Position numbers and translations under genes: made by a program | The notes under the pieces: generated by a model | What the model was told of the DNA's origin: nothing | Databases searched by the model: none | Seen by the model: only the letters and a program-made list of their open reading frames with translations | Source: Reclinomonas americana ATCC 50394 | Taxonomy: Eukaryota > Jakobida > Jakobea > Jakobida | Assembly: GCA_048213135.1 (NCBI GenBank) | Contig: PS015348.1 | Span: forward strand, 25,786 to 63,895 | Length of the DNA: 38,110 nt | Reading direction: 5' to 3' | Shown: piece by piece, positions 9,101-18,138 of the stretch | Numbering within the stretch: the first letter of the stretch is position 1 | Layout of the letters: every line of letters starts with the position of its first letter

Positions 9101-10183
9101 GTGTGGTCATTAGCGAGTGGGGAAGAAGTACGTCGATTGGTGGGACACGGCACCGCAGTGCTGACCGTCGCTTGCACTCCCGATGGCCAATTCATTGTCA
9201 GTGGGAGTGCAGACAAGACTGTGCGTGTATGGTCTGTGGTGAACGTTGAGGCCGTGCGACGGCACGAGGGGCACGTTGAATCGGTGCAGTATTGCGCAGT
9301 AACTCCCGATGGTCAGTTCGTCGTAAGTGGGGGTGATGAGAAGACAGTGCGAGTGTGGTCGGTGGCAAGTGGCGAGGAGGTGCGGCGGTTCGAGGGGCAC
9401 ACTGCCGCTGTGTGGTCGGTTTGCATCACCCCCGATGGTCAGTATGCGGTGAGTGGTGGTGCTGATAAGACACTGAGAATGTGGTCACTGGCGAGTGGCC
9501 AAGAGTTGCGACGGTTTGAGGGACACTCGAGGACTGTGCTTTTTGTCACCGTGACTCCCGATGGTCAGCATCTGGTGAGTGGGAGTAAAGACCTATCACT
9601 GAGAATGTGGTCGCTGGCATGTGGCGAGGAGGTGCGACGGTTTGGGGGACACAGTGGTCGAGTGAATGCGATTATCGTCACTTCCGATTGTCAGCACATC
9701 GTGAGCGGGAGCAACGACACCACTGTGCGAGTGTGGTCATTTGTGAGTGGTGAAGAAGTGCGCCGGTTGGAAGGCCATATCGATGCAGTGCATTCTGTTA
9801 CCGTCACTCCCGATGGCCAGCACATTGTCAGTGGAAGTGCCGACAACACCGTGCGTTTGTGGTCTTTCACAACTGGCGAGTTGGTGCGGCGATTTACTGC
9901 ACATATTGGACAAGTGTTTTCAGTTGCCATCACGCCAGATGGAGAGCACATTCTGAGCGCAGGCTGGGACAAGGTCGTGCGAGTGTGGTCCGTGGCGAGT
10001 GGCTTGGAGATTCAACGCTTTGAGGGACACAACGATCCGCTGTTATGTGTCGCCGTGACTCCTCAGCACATTGTTAGTGGAGGCGCTGACAAGACAATGC
10101 GAGTATGGTCACGGGCTGGAATGCTTCAGCGTATTATTGGCTCATTCCTCCCCGACTTTTCCGACGTCAGACAAGATTCGTGA
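6131..10183 (+). CDS. NACHT NTPase with HEPN-like N-terminus, pentapeptide and 14 WD40 repeats
   Basis: One exon encodes 1350 residues from ATG 6131 to TGA 10183. I chose this start because it begins the coding-like sequence after a probable leader intron. Residues 133-138 read RNKLKH, the R-(N/D/H)-x3-H pattern of HEPN domains, in a helical region. A NACHT domain follows: Walker A GNSGAGKT at 262-269, Walker B with DGYDE at 339-343 after a run of leucines, and a sensor-like IITCRGDY. Residues about 688-750 hold pentapeptide repeats (GADLR, GADFKGAD-type). From about 753 come 14 WD40 repeats of nearly uniform 42 residues, enough for two seven-bladed propellers. By family knowledge, NACHT-WD40 STAND proteins are cytosolic sensors that oligomerise on ligand binding; fungal HET-E type relatives control heterokaryon incompatibility. 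The HEPN assignment is inferred from the motif. It lies alone, with no operon-like partner. Confidence 0.92.
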   Translation: MAFEAVEEAVRLRCQRALAQFSRDHPDFDVRAWVPSFTPAGMNAVTVKAWRERHAPLDPSRVKLFEEKQPVMLAWHAAFDSDPSSDPPCDGLDTTALHTIMLYGGFVQDDGRKLLLFDCADERKAVQELHSVRNKLKHDEMTLTAVTVQHYLGDGGVFLSILSRLQLAADERARFCGRICEARHARHIVDTFEERLNQLAVREMVYYHEDESVRKDMQMYVPLLCSRDRDVSSQDKMADLLTEVDVFLSNANTTQRVLMLFGNSGAGKTTTMSVLAERAWRQWQTGVSRRVPVRVPLGTLRNADERLLEEALERLSPELGFSEADVRRLKDESLLLLLDGYDELYHGVNLFVKNQLDVCRDVKVIITCRGDYALTALGSATQYRRYFAPVDARGQLCMQQLMERHIAPFNKEQIEEYFGRLVQLGGADGDGEVRWSTAEEYIRALKSVHGLDALVANPFMLTVVARVLPQLVASGVQRPTRCDVFDRFIRQWIEREQERQARLGAELVPSEETCLAFCEGLARLMHERNVVRVSVMSISSIDGGEEEDDFGGAPLALRRVEEAPFDKFLGHKNQHVRVCCPIVRRYGTTQWGFVHLSLLEHCVARHVFAWETWDEEMRLTMQDVQQHVLAVRLLNDRPSLVEQIAEVVRRSPALQARLWEVILLSRVVDEERVVTAAANAATVLCAAQVSLSGRDLSGVRVRGADLRDAVMHRTVWRGADLRGVNVCMAFAREADFKGADVSGVKWPRMPIVGHTDGVYAVAVTPDGQHIVSGSDDGTVRVWLVVSGEEVRRLEGHTSAVCAVAVTPDGQHIVSGSEDKTVRVWSVASGEEVRRLEGHTSYVNAVAVTRDGQHIVSGSLDETVRVWSVASGEEVRRLEGHMSAVLTVAVTLDGQYIVSGSWDTTVRVWSVASGEEVRRLEGHMSAVLTVAVTPDGQHIVSGSLDKTVRVWSVASGEEVRRFEGHTDYVFSVVVAPDGQHIVSGSRDATVRVWSLASGEEVRRLVGHGTAVLTVACTPDGQFIVSGSADKTVRVWSVVNVEAVRRHEGHVESVQYCAVTPDGQFVVSGGDEKTVRVWSVASGEEVRRFEGHTAAVWSVCITPDGQYAVSGGADKTLRMWSLASGQELRRFEGHSRTVLFVTVTPDGQHLVSGSKDLSLRMWSLACGEEVRRFGGHSGRVNAIIVTSDCQHIVSGSNDTTVRVWSFVSGEEVRRLEGHIDAVHSVTVTPDGQHIVSGSADNTVRLWSFTTGELVRRFTAHIGQVFSVAITPDGEHILSAGWDKVVRVWSVASGLEIQRFEGHNDPLLCVAVTPQHIVSGGADKTMRVWSRAGMLQRIIGSFLPDFSDVRQDS
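8387..10151 (+). repeat. 126-bp coding repeat array (WD40)
   Basis: Fourteen 126-base units encode the WD40 domains. Typical units read GH-x-AV-x-AVTPDGQHIVSGS-xD-xTVRVWS-ASGEEVRR. Units 2 to 6 are the most alike; 70 bases at 8732-8801 recur without change at 8858-8927. Unit 14 is shortened by loss of DGQ-type residues. High identity between neighbouring units indicates recent unit exchange. Confidence 0.9.
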
Positions 10184-10208
10184 ATGAAATCCTTGCTCTG
10201 AAGAGATC

Positions 10209-10735
10209 TCATCTGCGCAGGCAGCTGTTGCGCTGCGGTATATTGGCTACGCTTACAATGGTCACGTTGGACACTTGACCCTTGTTCCAGTCTTCTCGAA
10301 TCAACAACTCAGGCACCTTGACAATACGTCCAAGACCTAGTTCTAGATGAGCTCCCAAGACTGTTTGCGGCATCAACAAGCCCACAGCTATCAAGTCATT
10401 CTTCGATTTCTGTGCAACTTCTTTCGTCCGCAAAGAAACTTACAACAAACCATTCCACATTCATTCACGGTAATCTCCGCTTGCTGTGCTGCTCCAGCAG
10501 CGCCGTGCACCTCGCTCTTCTGTCCTCCGCCGACCACAGCTCCGGATACTGCCATCACCCGTAAAGTCAGCAGAGACTTCAACAGACTCGCCAACAACAA
10601 ACAAACACACAACACTCACCATCATCGCCAACTTGGTAACCTTCTCGGCATGTGTGGGAATGAAATTCCAGTGGATAATATACGTGAGCTGCAAGTTCTC
10701 CGTGAGCTGCAGGAGGTCGTTCTGATGCCTGAAAG
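10209..10735 (-). CDS. Possible small minus-strand gene, exon structure unresolved
   Basis: Three pieces look coding but do not join cleanly. (a) About 10620-10733, entered by TTGCTTTCAG and left by ATGATG|GTGAGT, reads NDLLQLTENLQLTYIIHWNF and continues similarly. (b) If spliced to the AG before 10560, it continues YPELWSAEDRRARC and stops shortly after, giving a C-terminus. (c) A frame ending at 10209 reads KSKNDLIAVGLLMPQTVLG and then LGLGRIVKVPELLIREDW, also protein-like. Joining (c) to the upstream ATG frame would need an intron of about 26 bases, unlike others here. I do not recognise any of these pieces. The region is convergent with the NACHT gene, its end only 26 bases from that stop. 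Confidence 0.3.
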
Positions 10736-10799
10736 CAAAGTGGCCTGCGAGGAGCACAGCGACAGTGCGGTTAGTCGAGGGTCACGGAATTCTAACAAT

Positions 10800-11344
10800 C
10801 GATAGCTCGACCCACTCTCTCACTCCCATCCATGCCTCAAAAAGAAAGATGCCCGCATTCCGAACCCCTATGATAGAACCGACAAGCAACCCTCAGCACA
10901 ACCTTGCCTAACTCAGTCACTCCAAGCTTCAAAAGAAAGAGGCATGGATAAGCATCCTTCGCTCCCTCAACGTATAGAAGAGACGCTCACTGTCTCTCGT
11001 CGAGAAGAAAAATATGACTCGCATCCCTTAACATCCTCGCGTCTCACTCATTGACGTACAAGTCGCTCAACATCACAAACAACAGAGAGGAAAAGCACCC
11101 TCGCAGCAGGGAAGGGCACCACCANNNNNNNNNNNNNNNNNNNNCAATTGTTCATCGACAAAAATGGTGGGCCACGCACGCATCACCAAACAAAAGAACA
11201 AGATTCTCTTGCTCCTTGCTGCATGCAGGAGTCAAGGTGAGATTGCCATGAATGACGATCACCCTGCTCAGATGGCGGCAATCAAACTCTGTATGGACAG
11301 AATGCTTCCCGTCTCCTTGTTTGAGAAAGAAGGAAAGCAGAGAG
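10800..11344. other. No clear gene; short gap
   Basis: Mixed-composition DNA with a 20-base N run at 11125-11144. A loosely repeated phrase (CAAAAGAAAGA, then GCAT, then CTCAC) appears around 10840 and 10930. The sequence TGCAGGAGTCAAGGT at about 11224 is an outlying copy of the start of the 97-bp unit described next. I see no supported reading frame. Confidence 0.4.
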
Positions 11345-12105
11345 TTCACACTCAACGAAATCTCACTTCAAACTACTTCCCACATGTCCCTCCCTCCCCT
11401 TTCCCCTTTCCCTTCACTTATGCTACGTGCAGGAGTCAAGGTTCACACTCAACGATATCGCACTTCCTCAGCACAAACTACNNNNNNNNNNNNNNNNNNN
11501 NNNNNNNNNNNNNNNNNNNNNNNNNNNNNNNNNNNNNNNNNNNNNNNNNNNNNNNNNNNNNNNNNNNNNNNNNNNNNNNNNNNNNNNNNNNNNNNNNNNN
11601 NNNNNNNNNNNNNNNNNNNNNNNNNNNNNNNNNNNNNNNNNNNNNNNNNNNNNNNNNNNNNNNNNNNNNNNNNNNNNNNNNNNNNNNNNNNNNNNNNNNN
11701 NNNNNNNNNNNNNNNNNNNNNNNNNNNNNNNNNNNNNNNNNNNNNNNNNNNNNNNNNNNNNNNNNNNNNNNNNNNNNNNNNNNNNNNNNNNNNNNNNNNN
11801 NNNNNNNNNNNNNNNNNNNNNNNNNNNNNNNNNNNNNNNNNNNNNNNNNNNNNNNNNNNNNNNNNNNNNNNACATGTCCCTCCCTCCCCTTCCCCCTTTC
11901 CCTTCACTTATGCTGCATGCAGGAGTCAAGGTTCACACTCAAGGATATCGCACTTCAAACCAAACTACTTCCCCCTGTCCATCCCTCCCCTTCCCCTCGC
12001 CCCTTCCCCTCGCCCCTTCCCCTCCCCTTTCCCCCCTCCCCCTCCCCCCTTCTCCCCCATCTACCCCTTCCCCTGTTACCCCCCCTCCCTTCCTCACCAC
12101 TCGGA
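11345..12105. repeat. ~97-bp minisatellite, collapsed in the assembly, probably intronic
   Basis: The unit runs TTCACACTCAACGATATCGC, then CACTTCAAACTACTTCCC, ACATGTCCCTCCCTCCCC, a pyrimidine run, and ACTTATGCTGCATGCAGGAG. Copies start at 11345, 11442 and 11932. The 390-base gap at 11482-11871 begins after AAACTAC and resumes at ACATGTCCC, which lie 5 bases apart in a complete unit, so the gap replaces about four units. On the minus strand each unit presents CCTGCATGCAG, a possible splice acceptor. The pyrimidine tract 11970-12105 follows directly. The whole lies downstream of the last visible exon of the minus-strand glycosyltransferase and could be its final intron. Confidence 0.75.
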
Positions 12106-12107
12106 AA

Positions 12108-13466
12108 CTGCAACGGATGCAACGTACACACCCGCACCGACTTCTTGCCACCCGCCCCCACCGCCGCCACCGGCGCCTCCATGTACCTCGCCCGCATGTG
12201 CGCCTCATTCCACCCCCCATCCAGCTCCGCAAACCGCGCCGACCCACTAAACACCCCCTTTTCCCGCAGCACCGCCTGCAGCGTCACCTGATCGTTGTCG
12301 CCGGAGACCGAGTTGATCTGCAGCCACCGATCGTAGAGCGCCACCGTGCGCGGACTGGCCGTCACAAAGTAGATGCCGGCGTTGTACATGCCCGGCGCCT
12401 GCCGCACGTACTTGTCGAGGTCGGTGCGCTTGCCGGTGTTGTACTCGTCATCAATGGCAAACGTCACGTCGCACTGAGCGAGGTCGGGGAAGGCGAGCAG
12501 CGGGCGCAGCAGCGACGTGTCGGCGTCCGCGTGGAAAATGGCGAATCCGCGATACAGAATGTGCCGCATGAGAATGTCGCGCTTCTTCAGCATCTCGCGA
12601 TACAGCACCGAGTTGAAGCGCTGCGGCTGATTATCCAGCGCGAAGAACGACGGCGAGAAGAACACCGCCGCCTGCCCCCGCGACGCAAAGCTCTCCGTCA
12701 AGTGCGCCGTCAGCGCCTGCGTCCATGACAGGATCAGAATGCCGCCAAAGCCCGGCGCCGCTGGCACCGCCGGCAGCAACCCGAAATCGAGCGCATTGCA
12801 GAGCCAGTTGTCGAGAAAGTCGTTGAAGCCGCCCGACGCCTCCGTCACCACCAGTACCGAGTTACGCGGGAACTGCAGCAGCACGCGATCCAGCGCCTCC
12901 GCCACCTCCCGCTTCATGTACTGCGAGTCCTCGGCCGGTGGATCAAACGGAGTCGGGTCAATGTCGCCCGTGGGCACCGGCAACGCGATGGGCTCCTCAG
13001 AGGGTGGAGGCGGAGGATCGACAACAGGCGGCGATTCCTCCACAGTTGACGCCTCCTCCTTGTCATGTGGCGGTTGCTCCACCACTGGTTCCTCCTTTGC
13101 AGGTGGTGGAGGTGGAGGTGGAGGTGTCTCCTCCTGAGGCACCTCCTCCTCCGTCACAGTAGTCGCGTTCTTGTCCGACTCTTCCGCGACCTCCAACAGC
13201 GATTGTGGGACTTCGGCATCGGCCGCTGCATCGACGCGATCGAGTGCGGCGACCCACTCTTCCCGCGCACGATCCCTCTGCTTGGTGAGTTGTGCGGCGA
13301 GATTCGCTGCCACATGTGCCACGTGCGACTCGGTGCTCTGCATCTGTCGCGTGATCAGAATGTGCACCGCCAGCATGAGGGTGGCGGTGAGCGCCAGTAG
13401 TAGAGGCATGGAGCAGCGGCGGAAGGGCCGTAGTGCCTCTGATGAGGTGGGAGTGGTGAGACTCAT
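12108..13466 (-). CDS. Type II membrane nucleotide-sugar glycosyltransferase (Nucleotid_trans-like)
   Basis: The minus-strand ATG at 13466 opens a frame of about 453 residues to 12108. Residues about 20-38 (MPLLLALTATLMLAVHILI) form a signal anchor after a short basic cytosolic tail. A stem rich in Glu and Pro follows (about 80-150, including a run of eight prolines). The catalytic region shows the DxD-type motif HADADTSLLRP, then YNAGIYFV and SGDNDQVTLQAVL, the order seen in the DUF271/Nucleotid_trans family that includes plant arabinosyl- and xylosyltransferases. DxD binds metal and nucleotide sugar; the enzyme should act in the Golgi lumen. The frame reads on into glycine-rich low-complexity sequence, so I end the exon at a donor (GTGAGG at 12107). 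Splicing to the minisatellite acceptor at 11913 would give a stop almost at once. Donor and acceptor substrates are unknown. Confidence 0.82.
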
Positions 13467-13639
13467 TTCGCGCGTGGAAGAAACGAGAAAAAACGACGCA
13501 CAGGACGCGGTGACGTCGAGGCGTTTGTTCGCGCGATTTGAGAGGGGGAGGCGTGTGGTGGGTGGTGTGTGGTGGGGAGTGTGTGGTGCACCATGGGAGA
13601 TGTTGTGAGTGGTTGCGGAAGGAGAAGGGTGAGAAAGAG
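13467..13639. other. Upstream flank of the glycosyltransferase gene
   Basis: The presumed promoter and leader of the minus-strand glycosyltransferase. The segment 13550-13585 is GTGTGG/GGTGGG rich. No other feature is visible. Confidence 0.3.
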
Positions 13640-15250
13640 TGACGGGACAGACCAATGTGTCCGAGTGCAACAACCTTTTCGCCTCTTGCTGCATTCACGT
13701 GGCGATGAAAACGTGTGGCACGTATCGGAACGCATGCACCCCACTTGCATCCTTGGCGGCAGCGACAGGAGATACTTGCATCGCGAGGCATCCGTGAAAC
13801 CGTCAAGGAACAGAGTGTCCGAGTACAGGGTCTGTTCTTGCTCTTGCTGTCTTCCTGTGGCGACGTTAACGTGTGGCACGTGCTAATGGACATACAGCAC
13901 ACGCGCTCTGTAAGTGGCAGCGACAGGAGATACTTGCATCGCGGGGCATCCGTGAATTCGAAACCGTCACAGAACAGAGTGCCGAGTACAAATTGTGTTC
14001 GCACTCTTCCTGTCTTCCTTTGGTGACGGAAACGTGTGGTGCGTACTAAAGAATATGTCTGGAACTTGCACGCTTGACGGGGGCGAGAGAAAATACTTGC
14101 ACCCCGAGTAAGTCGCGAAACCGTCACGAATTGCACTTCGTGGCTATGGAGTTGTCCGCGCTCTTCCTGCGTTCATACGGCACCAAAAATATGTGGCACA
14201 TGTTTCGCGATACCCTTTGCACTTGGGCATTCGCTGCTGCCAATCGAGCACACTCCCTTCCCGAGTGATTCACAAAACACTTGCGGGACAGACCGATATT
14301 TGACATGTACACTTCGGGGAGTTGTTCTCACTCTCCCCTTCTCTCCATCGCAAAAAAAGCAGGTGTCTTGCGTTGCAGTATGCCTTCGCAATCGGGCCCT
14401 CTGCCAGAAGGGACTACCCCCTCTCGCCGCAGGAGAGATGCAAGAAACAGCGCTAGCGGGAACTGCATTGTGTCCGAAGCGTCACCCGCACACTTCCAGC
14501 CCCTCTATCGCTCCAAAAACTTGTGGCACTCGTTACCTAGCCGTTAATGCACATGCTCCTCCGCTGCTGGCGACACTGCGCTCTCCCTTCCCAAGTAAAT
14601 CGCGAAACAGTCTCTGAATTCCAACAGAGGTTGACATTTCGGAGAGTTGTTCTCATTCTCCCCGTCTCTCGAACGCTCAAAGAGCAGATGCCTTGCGTTG
14701 TTATGTACCATCGCAATCAGCTCCTTTACCAGAAGGGACTGCCCCCTCTTCCCGAAGGAGAGATGCAAGAAACCGTCAGCGGACCTGCATTGTGTCCGAA
14801 TTCGAGTTCGCAGCGTCACCCACTGCTCCCAGCCTCTCTAACGCTCCAAGATCTTGTGACGCATGTCGCCAGATGCTAGATAAATGCTTGCCTCCGCTGC
14901 AGCCGATCAAGCACTCTCCCGCCCCGAGTGAATCACAAAACTGCAAGGACAGATCTAGAACACTTCGGTGCACGTGAGTTGTTCTTCCTCTCCCCGTCTC
15001 TCGATCGCTGAAGGAGCAAGTGCTTTGCCTTGCAGCGCACCCCTCCCACTAGCACCTCCACCAGCAGAGACCGCCCCCTATCCCCGCAAGAGGGAAGCAA
15101 GAAACCGACAGCGGACCTGCGTTGTGTCCGAAACGTCACCCGCACTCCTCCAGCCCCGCTATCGCTCCAAAAACTTGTGACTCTCGTTTCCTAGCCGTTA
15201 ATGCACATGCCCCTCCGCTGCTGGCGGTACTGCGTTCTTCCCTTCACAGC
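13640..15250. repeat. ~160-bp satellite with a ~325-bp higher-order unit
   Basis: An anchor of the form ACNTGTGGCACNYGT recurs at 13711, 13869, 14032, 14189, 14519, 14852 and 15173. Steps are 158, 163, 157, then 330, 333 and 321, so the left half repeats every ~160 bases and the right half as dimers. In the right half the alternate monomer starts with GAGTTGTTCT (near 14316, 14645, 14967), followed by a TCTC(C/T) run and TCGC. Other shared pieces are GAAACCGTCA, TGTCCGAA, TTAATGCACATGC and CCGCTGCTGGCG. Open frames that cross it are by-products of repetition. It fills the space between the divergent glycosyltransferase and SPAG6 genes. Confidence 0.85.
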
Positions 15251-15414
15251 AAGTCGCACATCAGTCACCCGAAGTCGCACAATCAATGTATTCCACTTTT
15301 TTCACGCCTTGCCATACAGTCACTTAGCACCACTTCCTCTCTCAAGTCCCTCTCTCCCAACACACGCCCTTCCCCTCTTACCGACGTCGCCTTCCCCCGC
15401 TTGTCCCACCGCCC

Positions 15415-15445
15415 GATGACGTCATCACGTGGGCGTTGAATCAAC
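15415..15445. promoter_or_regulatory. Palindrome cluster upstream of SPAG6 (CRE-like, E-box)
   Basis: A 12-bp perfect palindrome GATGACGTCATC (15415-15426) contains the bZIP/CREB site TGACGTCA. It overlaps CACGTG (15426-15431), a bHLH E-box, and is followed by the inverted repeat GTTGAATCAAC (15435-15445). The cluster lies about 140-170 bases before the SPAG6 start codon, outside the satellite. Binding by these factor families is inferred from the motif only. Confidence 0.45.
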
Positions 15446-15581
15446 AATCGCGCACTCGCTTTGATCCGCAAAGACAACCCGCTGCTGCTGCTGCGCATTC
15501 TACCACAGTCTCTCTCATTGCAGTAACCTAAGAAGAGAACACACACACACACACGCACGCGTGGAAAGAACAACAACAACA

Positions 15582-17592
15582 ATGGCCAATCGTGCAGTGC
15601 TTCAGGTCTTTGAGGCCTATCAGAAGGCACGCGTCAACTTTGTGCAAACAGTCGCCGAGTTGGCCAATCGGTGAGCGCACACACTGACACACACACTCTT
15701 TCTCTCTCCCTTTCTCTATCTCTGTGCGTGCGACCAGTGACAGTTCATTTCTATCGTCCGTTTACATGACTCAGGGCGTTTACTCACCCCTCCCCTTCGC
15801 ACACACACACACAGACCGGAGAACATTGAGGCTCTCCAGCATGCAGGCGCCATGGCCTTGCTCCGCCCACTCCTCCTCGTTGCGTCTCACCTCAACACAC
15901 ACAAAACACACAAGACGCACACGTGAGAGGGAAATGGCCATGACTGACTCTCTCTCTCTCTCTCTCACACACACTCTCTCTCTCGCACACACACACACAC
16001 ACACTCTCTCTCTCACACACTCACTCACTCACTCTCTCCATCTCTCTCTCACAGGACAACGTGCCCTCGATTCAACAAAGTGCGGCCATGGCACTCGGTC
16101 GACTGGCCTCCTTCTCTGAGGAGCTCGCCGAGGCTGTCGTCAGTGGAGAAATCCTTCCGCAATTGGTCTACTCGTTGTCCGAGCAGAACGTTTCGTCAGT
16201 TTCCTCCCGCGCGCTCTGATGGTGTCCGCTTACATAGTGCGTGTTTTACACANNNNNNNNNNNNNNNNNNNNNNNNNNNNNNNNNNNNNNNNNNNNNNNN
16301 NNNNNNNNNNNNNNNNNNNNNNNNNNNNNNNNNNNNNNNNNNNNNNNNNNNNNNNNNNNNNNNNNNNNNNNNNNTCTCCCTCTTTCTCTCCCTCTCTTTC
16401 TCTCCCTCTTTCTCTCCCTCTCTTTCTCTCCCTCTTTCTCTCCCTCTTTCTCTCCCTCTTTCTCTCCCTCTCTTTCTCTCCCTCTGCCTCCCCCCTCTGC
16501 CTCCCCCCTCTGCCTCCCCCTCTCGCCTCCCCCCTCTGCCTTCTCCCTCTGCCTCTCCCTTCCCCCTCCCCCTTTCCCTCTCTTCCCCTTTCCCCTTCTG
16601 CCGTTCCCCGTCTCCCCCCTATCCCTTTCCCCCTTCCCTTTCGCTCACCTCCCTTTCCCCCTCATCAGGTGTGCTCGTGCCTCGCCCAAATCGCCAAGCA
16701 CTCGTTCGAGCTGGCCGAGTTGGTGGTGGAGGGCGAGATCTTCCCGAAGATCTTCAACCTGCTGAAGGACCTGGACGAGGTGGTGCGCAAGAACGCCGCC
16801 ACCTGCATCCGTGAGATCAGCAAGCACACGCCCGAACTGGCGCAACTGGTGGTGTCGTCCGGTGCTCTCGGAGTCATTGTCGACTACGTGGGCGAGACCA
16901 AGGGCAACAACCGCCTGCCGGGCATCATGACTCTCGGCTACATTGCTGCCTTCTCCGACGCCCTCGCACAACATGTGATTGCCAATGGCGGCGTAGTGCC
17001 GCTGGCGCAGGCGCTGGACTCGGAGAAGGAGGATCACCTGCGTGCGGCCGCTGCCTGGTCACTGGGTCAGATTGGTCGCCACTCGTCAGAGCACTCCAAG
17101 GCCGTGACCGACGCCGAAGTGTTGCCACTGCTGCTCGACGCGTTCCTCGACCCGCAATCGTCGGACGACCTGAAGACCAAGGCCAAGCGCGCACTCAAGT
17201 CGGTTGTGCAAAAATGCTTGCATCTGCCCGCCCTGCAACCACTGCTCTCGCGCGCGCCGGTCAACATTCTCACACACGTCACGGGTCAGTACGCCAAGGT
17301 GCTGCCGGGCGATCGGACAGCAAGACGAGCATTTGTGTCGGACGGTGGTCTGGAGATGCTGCAGCGCATTTCCGAGCACGCACCCGAGGGCTCTGAGTTG
17401 CAGTTTCGTCTCTTCTTCACTGCTCTCCCTCACTCTCTTTGCTCGTGTGCTCATCATTGTCGCTCGTGTTACAGAAAGAACATTGACACGATCAACGCAT
17501 GCTACCCCGACGAGATTGTCAAGTACTACTCACCCGGCTTCTCCAAGAACTTTGACAAGCTCATTGACAACTACGCACCGCCACTCGAGTAA
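15582..17592 (+). CDS. SPAG6/PF16 axonemal central-pair protein (armadillo repeats), gapped
   Basis: Five exons fit: 15582-15670, 15815-15878, 16055-16189, 16669-17402, 17475-17592, with phases that agree. The N-terminus (MANRAVLQVFEAYQKAR) matches the start of SPAG6/PF16, and armadillo repeats follow, with pieces such as NNRLPGIMTLGYIAAFSDA and a C-terminus INACYPDEIVKYYSPGF. PF16/SPAG6 stabilises the C1 microtubule of the central pair in motile flagella. About 379 residues are visible against about 509 in human SPAG6; the missing part corresponds to roughly human residues 97-225 and lies between exons 3 and 4, where a 122-base N run (16253-16374) and an intron sit. About 390 coding bases are missing, so the gap is larger than drawn. 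Donors include GTTGCG and GTTTCG. This is the only copy in the window with intact visible exons. Confidence 0.93.
15950..16054 (+). repeat. (CT)n/(CA)n tract in SPAG6 intron 2
   Basis: Alternating TCTCTC and ACACAC runs form the 3' part of the intron and end in the acceptor CTCTCTCACAG at 16054. Confidence 0.8.
16375..16660 (+). repeat. (TCTCCCTCTT)n and CCCCTCTGCCTC repeats in SPAG6 intron
   Basis: After the N run, TCTCCCTCTTTC-type units and then CCTCCCCCCTCTG units form a nearly pure pyrimidine tract that ends in the acceptor CCTCATCAG at 16668. Confidence 0.8.
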
Positions 17593-17741
17593 TAATTACC
17601 ACGACGACAACAACAGTAGCTTGTTGCTCTTTGTTGTTGTGAATGCTTGTTCTTTTTTCCCGAGTAGTGAAGGCAACGAAAAGTGTACATTGTTTCTGTC
17701 TGTGTCCTCTCTCTTGCTTGTTTGTTGAAGAAGATGTGGCG

Positions 17742-18103
17742 ATGCGCGACCGTCGAGTGCCACTCTCTCGCGTGTTGCAAGTGGCGACTGTGATGCTCCT
17801 GGCAATGCTCATGGTGTATGTGCTTGTTGTCACACAGAAGAGAGTTTCGTGTGTTGATCTCCCCAGTGTCTTTCTGTGCATGCTGACACTGTTTGCTCTC
17901 TCTCCCTCTCTCTTCTTCTTCCTATCAGCGTGGTAACGAGAGTGTGTCTGTGAGTGATGCAACTCTGCAGCGCATTGATGATGGCGAGAATGATTGTGAT
18001 GATGATCAAGTGGGATTTCCGTGGTCGCTCTTTGGGATGGACGAGTCGGCGACGCCTGTGCTGTTGAAGGCGCCGTTGGTTGCGGTGAGCTTGGTGGGGG
18101 TTT

Positions 18104-18138
<35 letters not shown>

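Noticed and set aside
7160-9972. Many minus-strand open frames opposite the NACHT-WD40 gene
   Set aside because: They are shadows of the plus-strand codon bias and WD40 repetition, with no domain.
8387-10151. CRISPR-like or satellite array
   Set aside because: The 126-base periodicity is coding (WD40), with no spacers of the CRISPR kind.
11955-12107. Glycine/arginine-rich C-terminal extension of the minus-strand glycosyltransferase
   Set aside because: It is a translated purine tract following a GTGAGG donor, so it is more likely intron.
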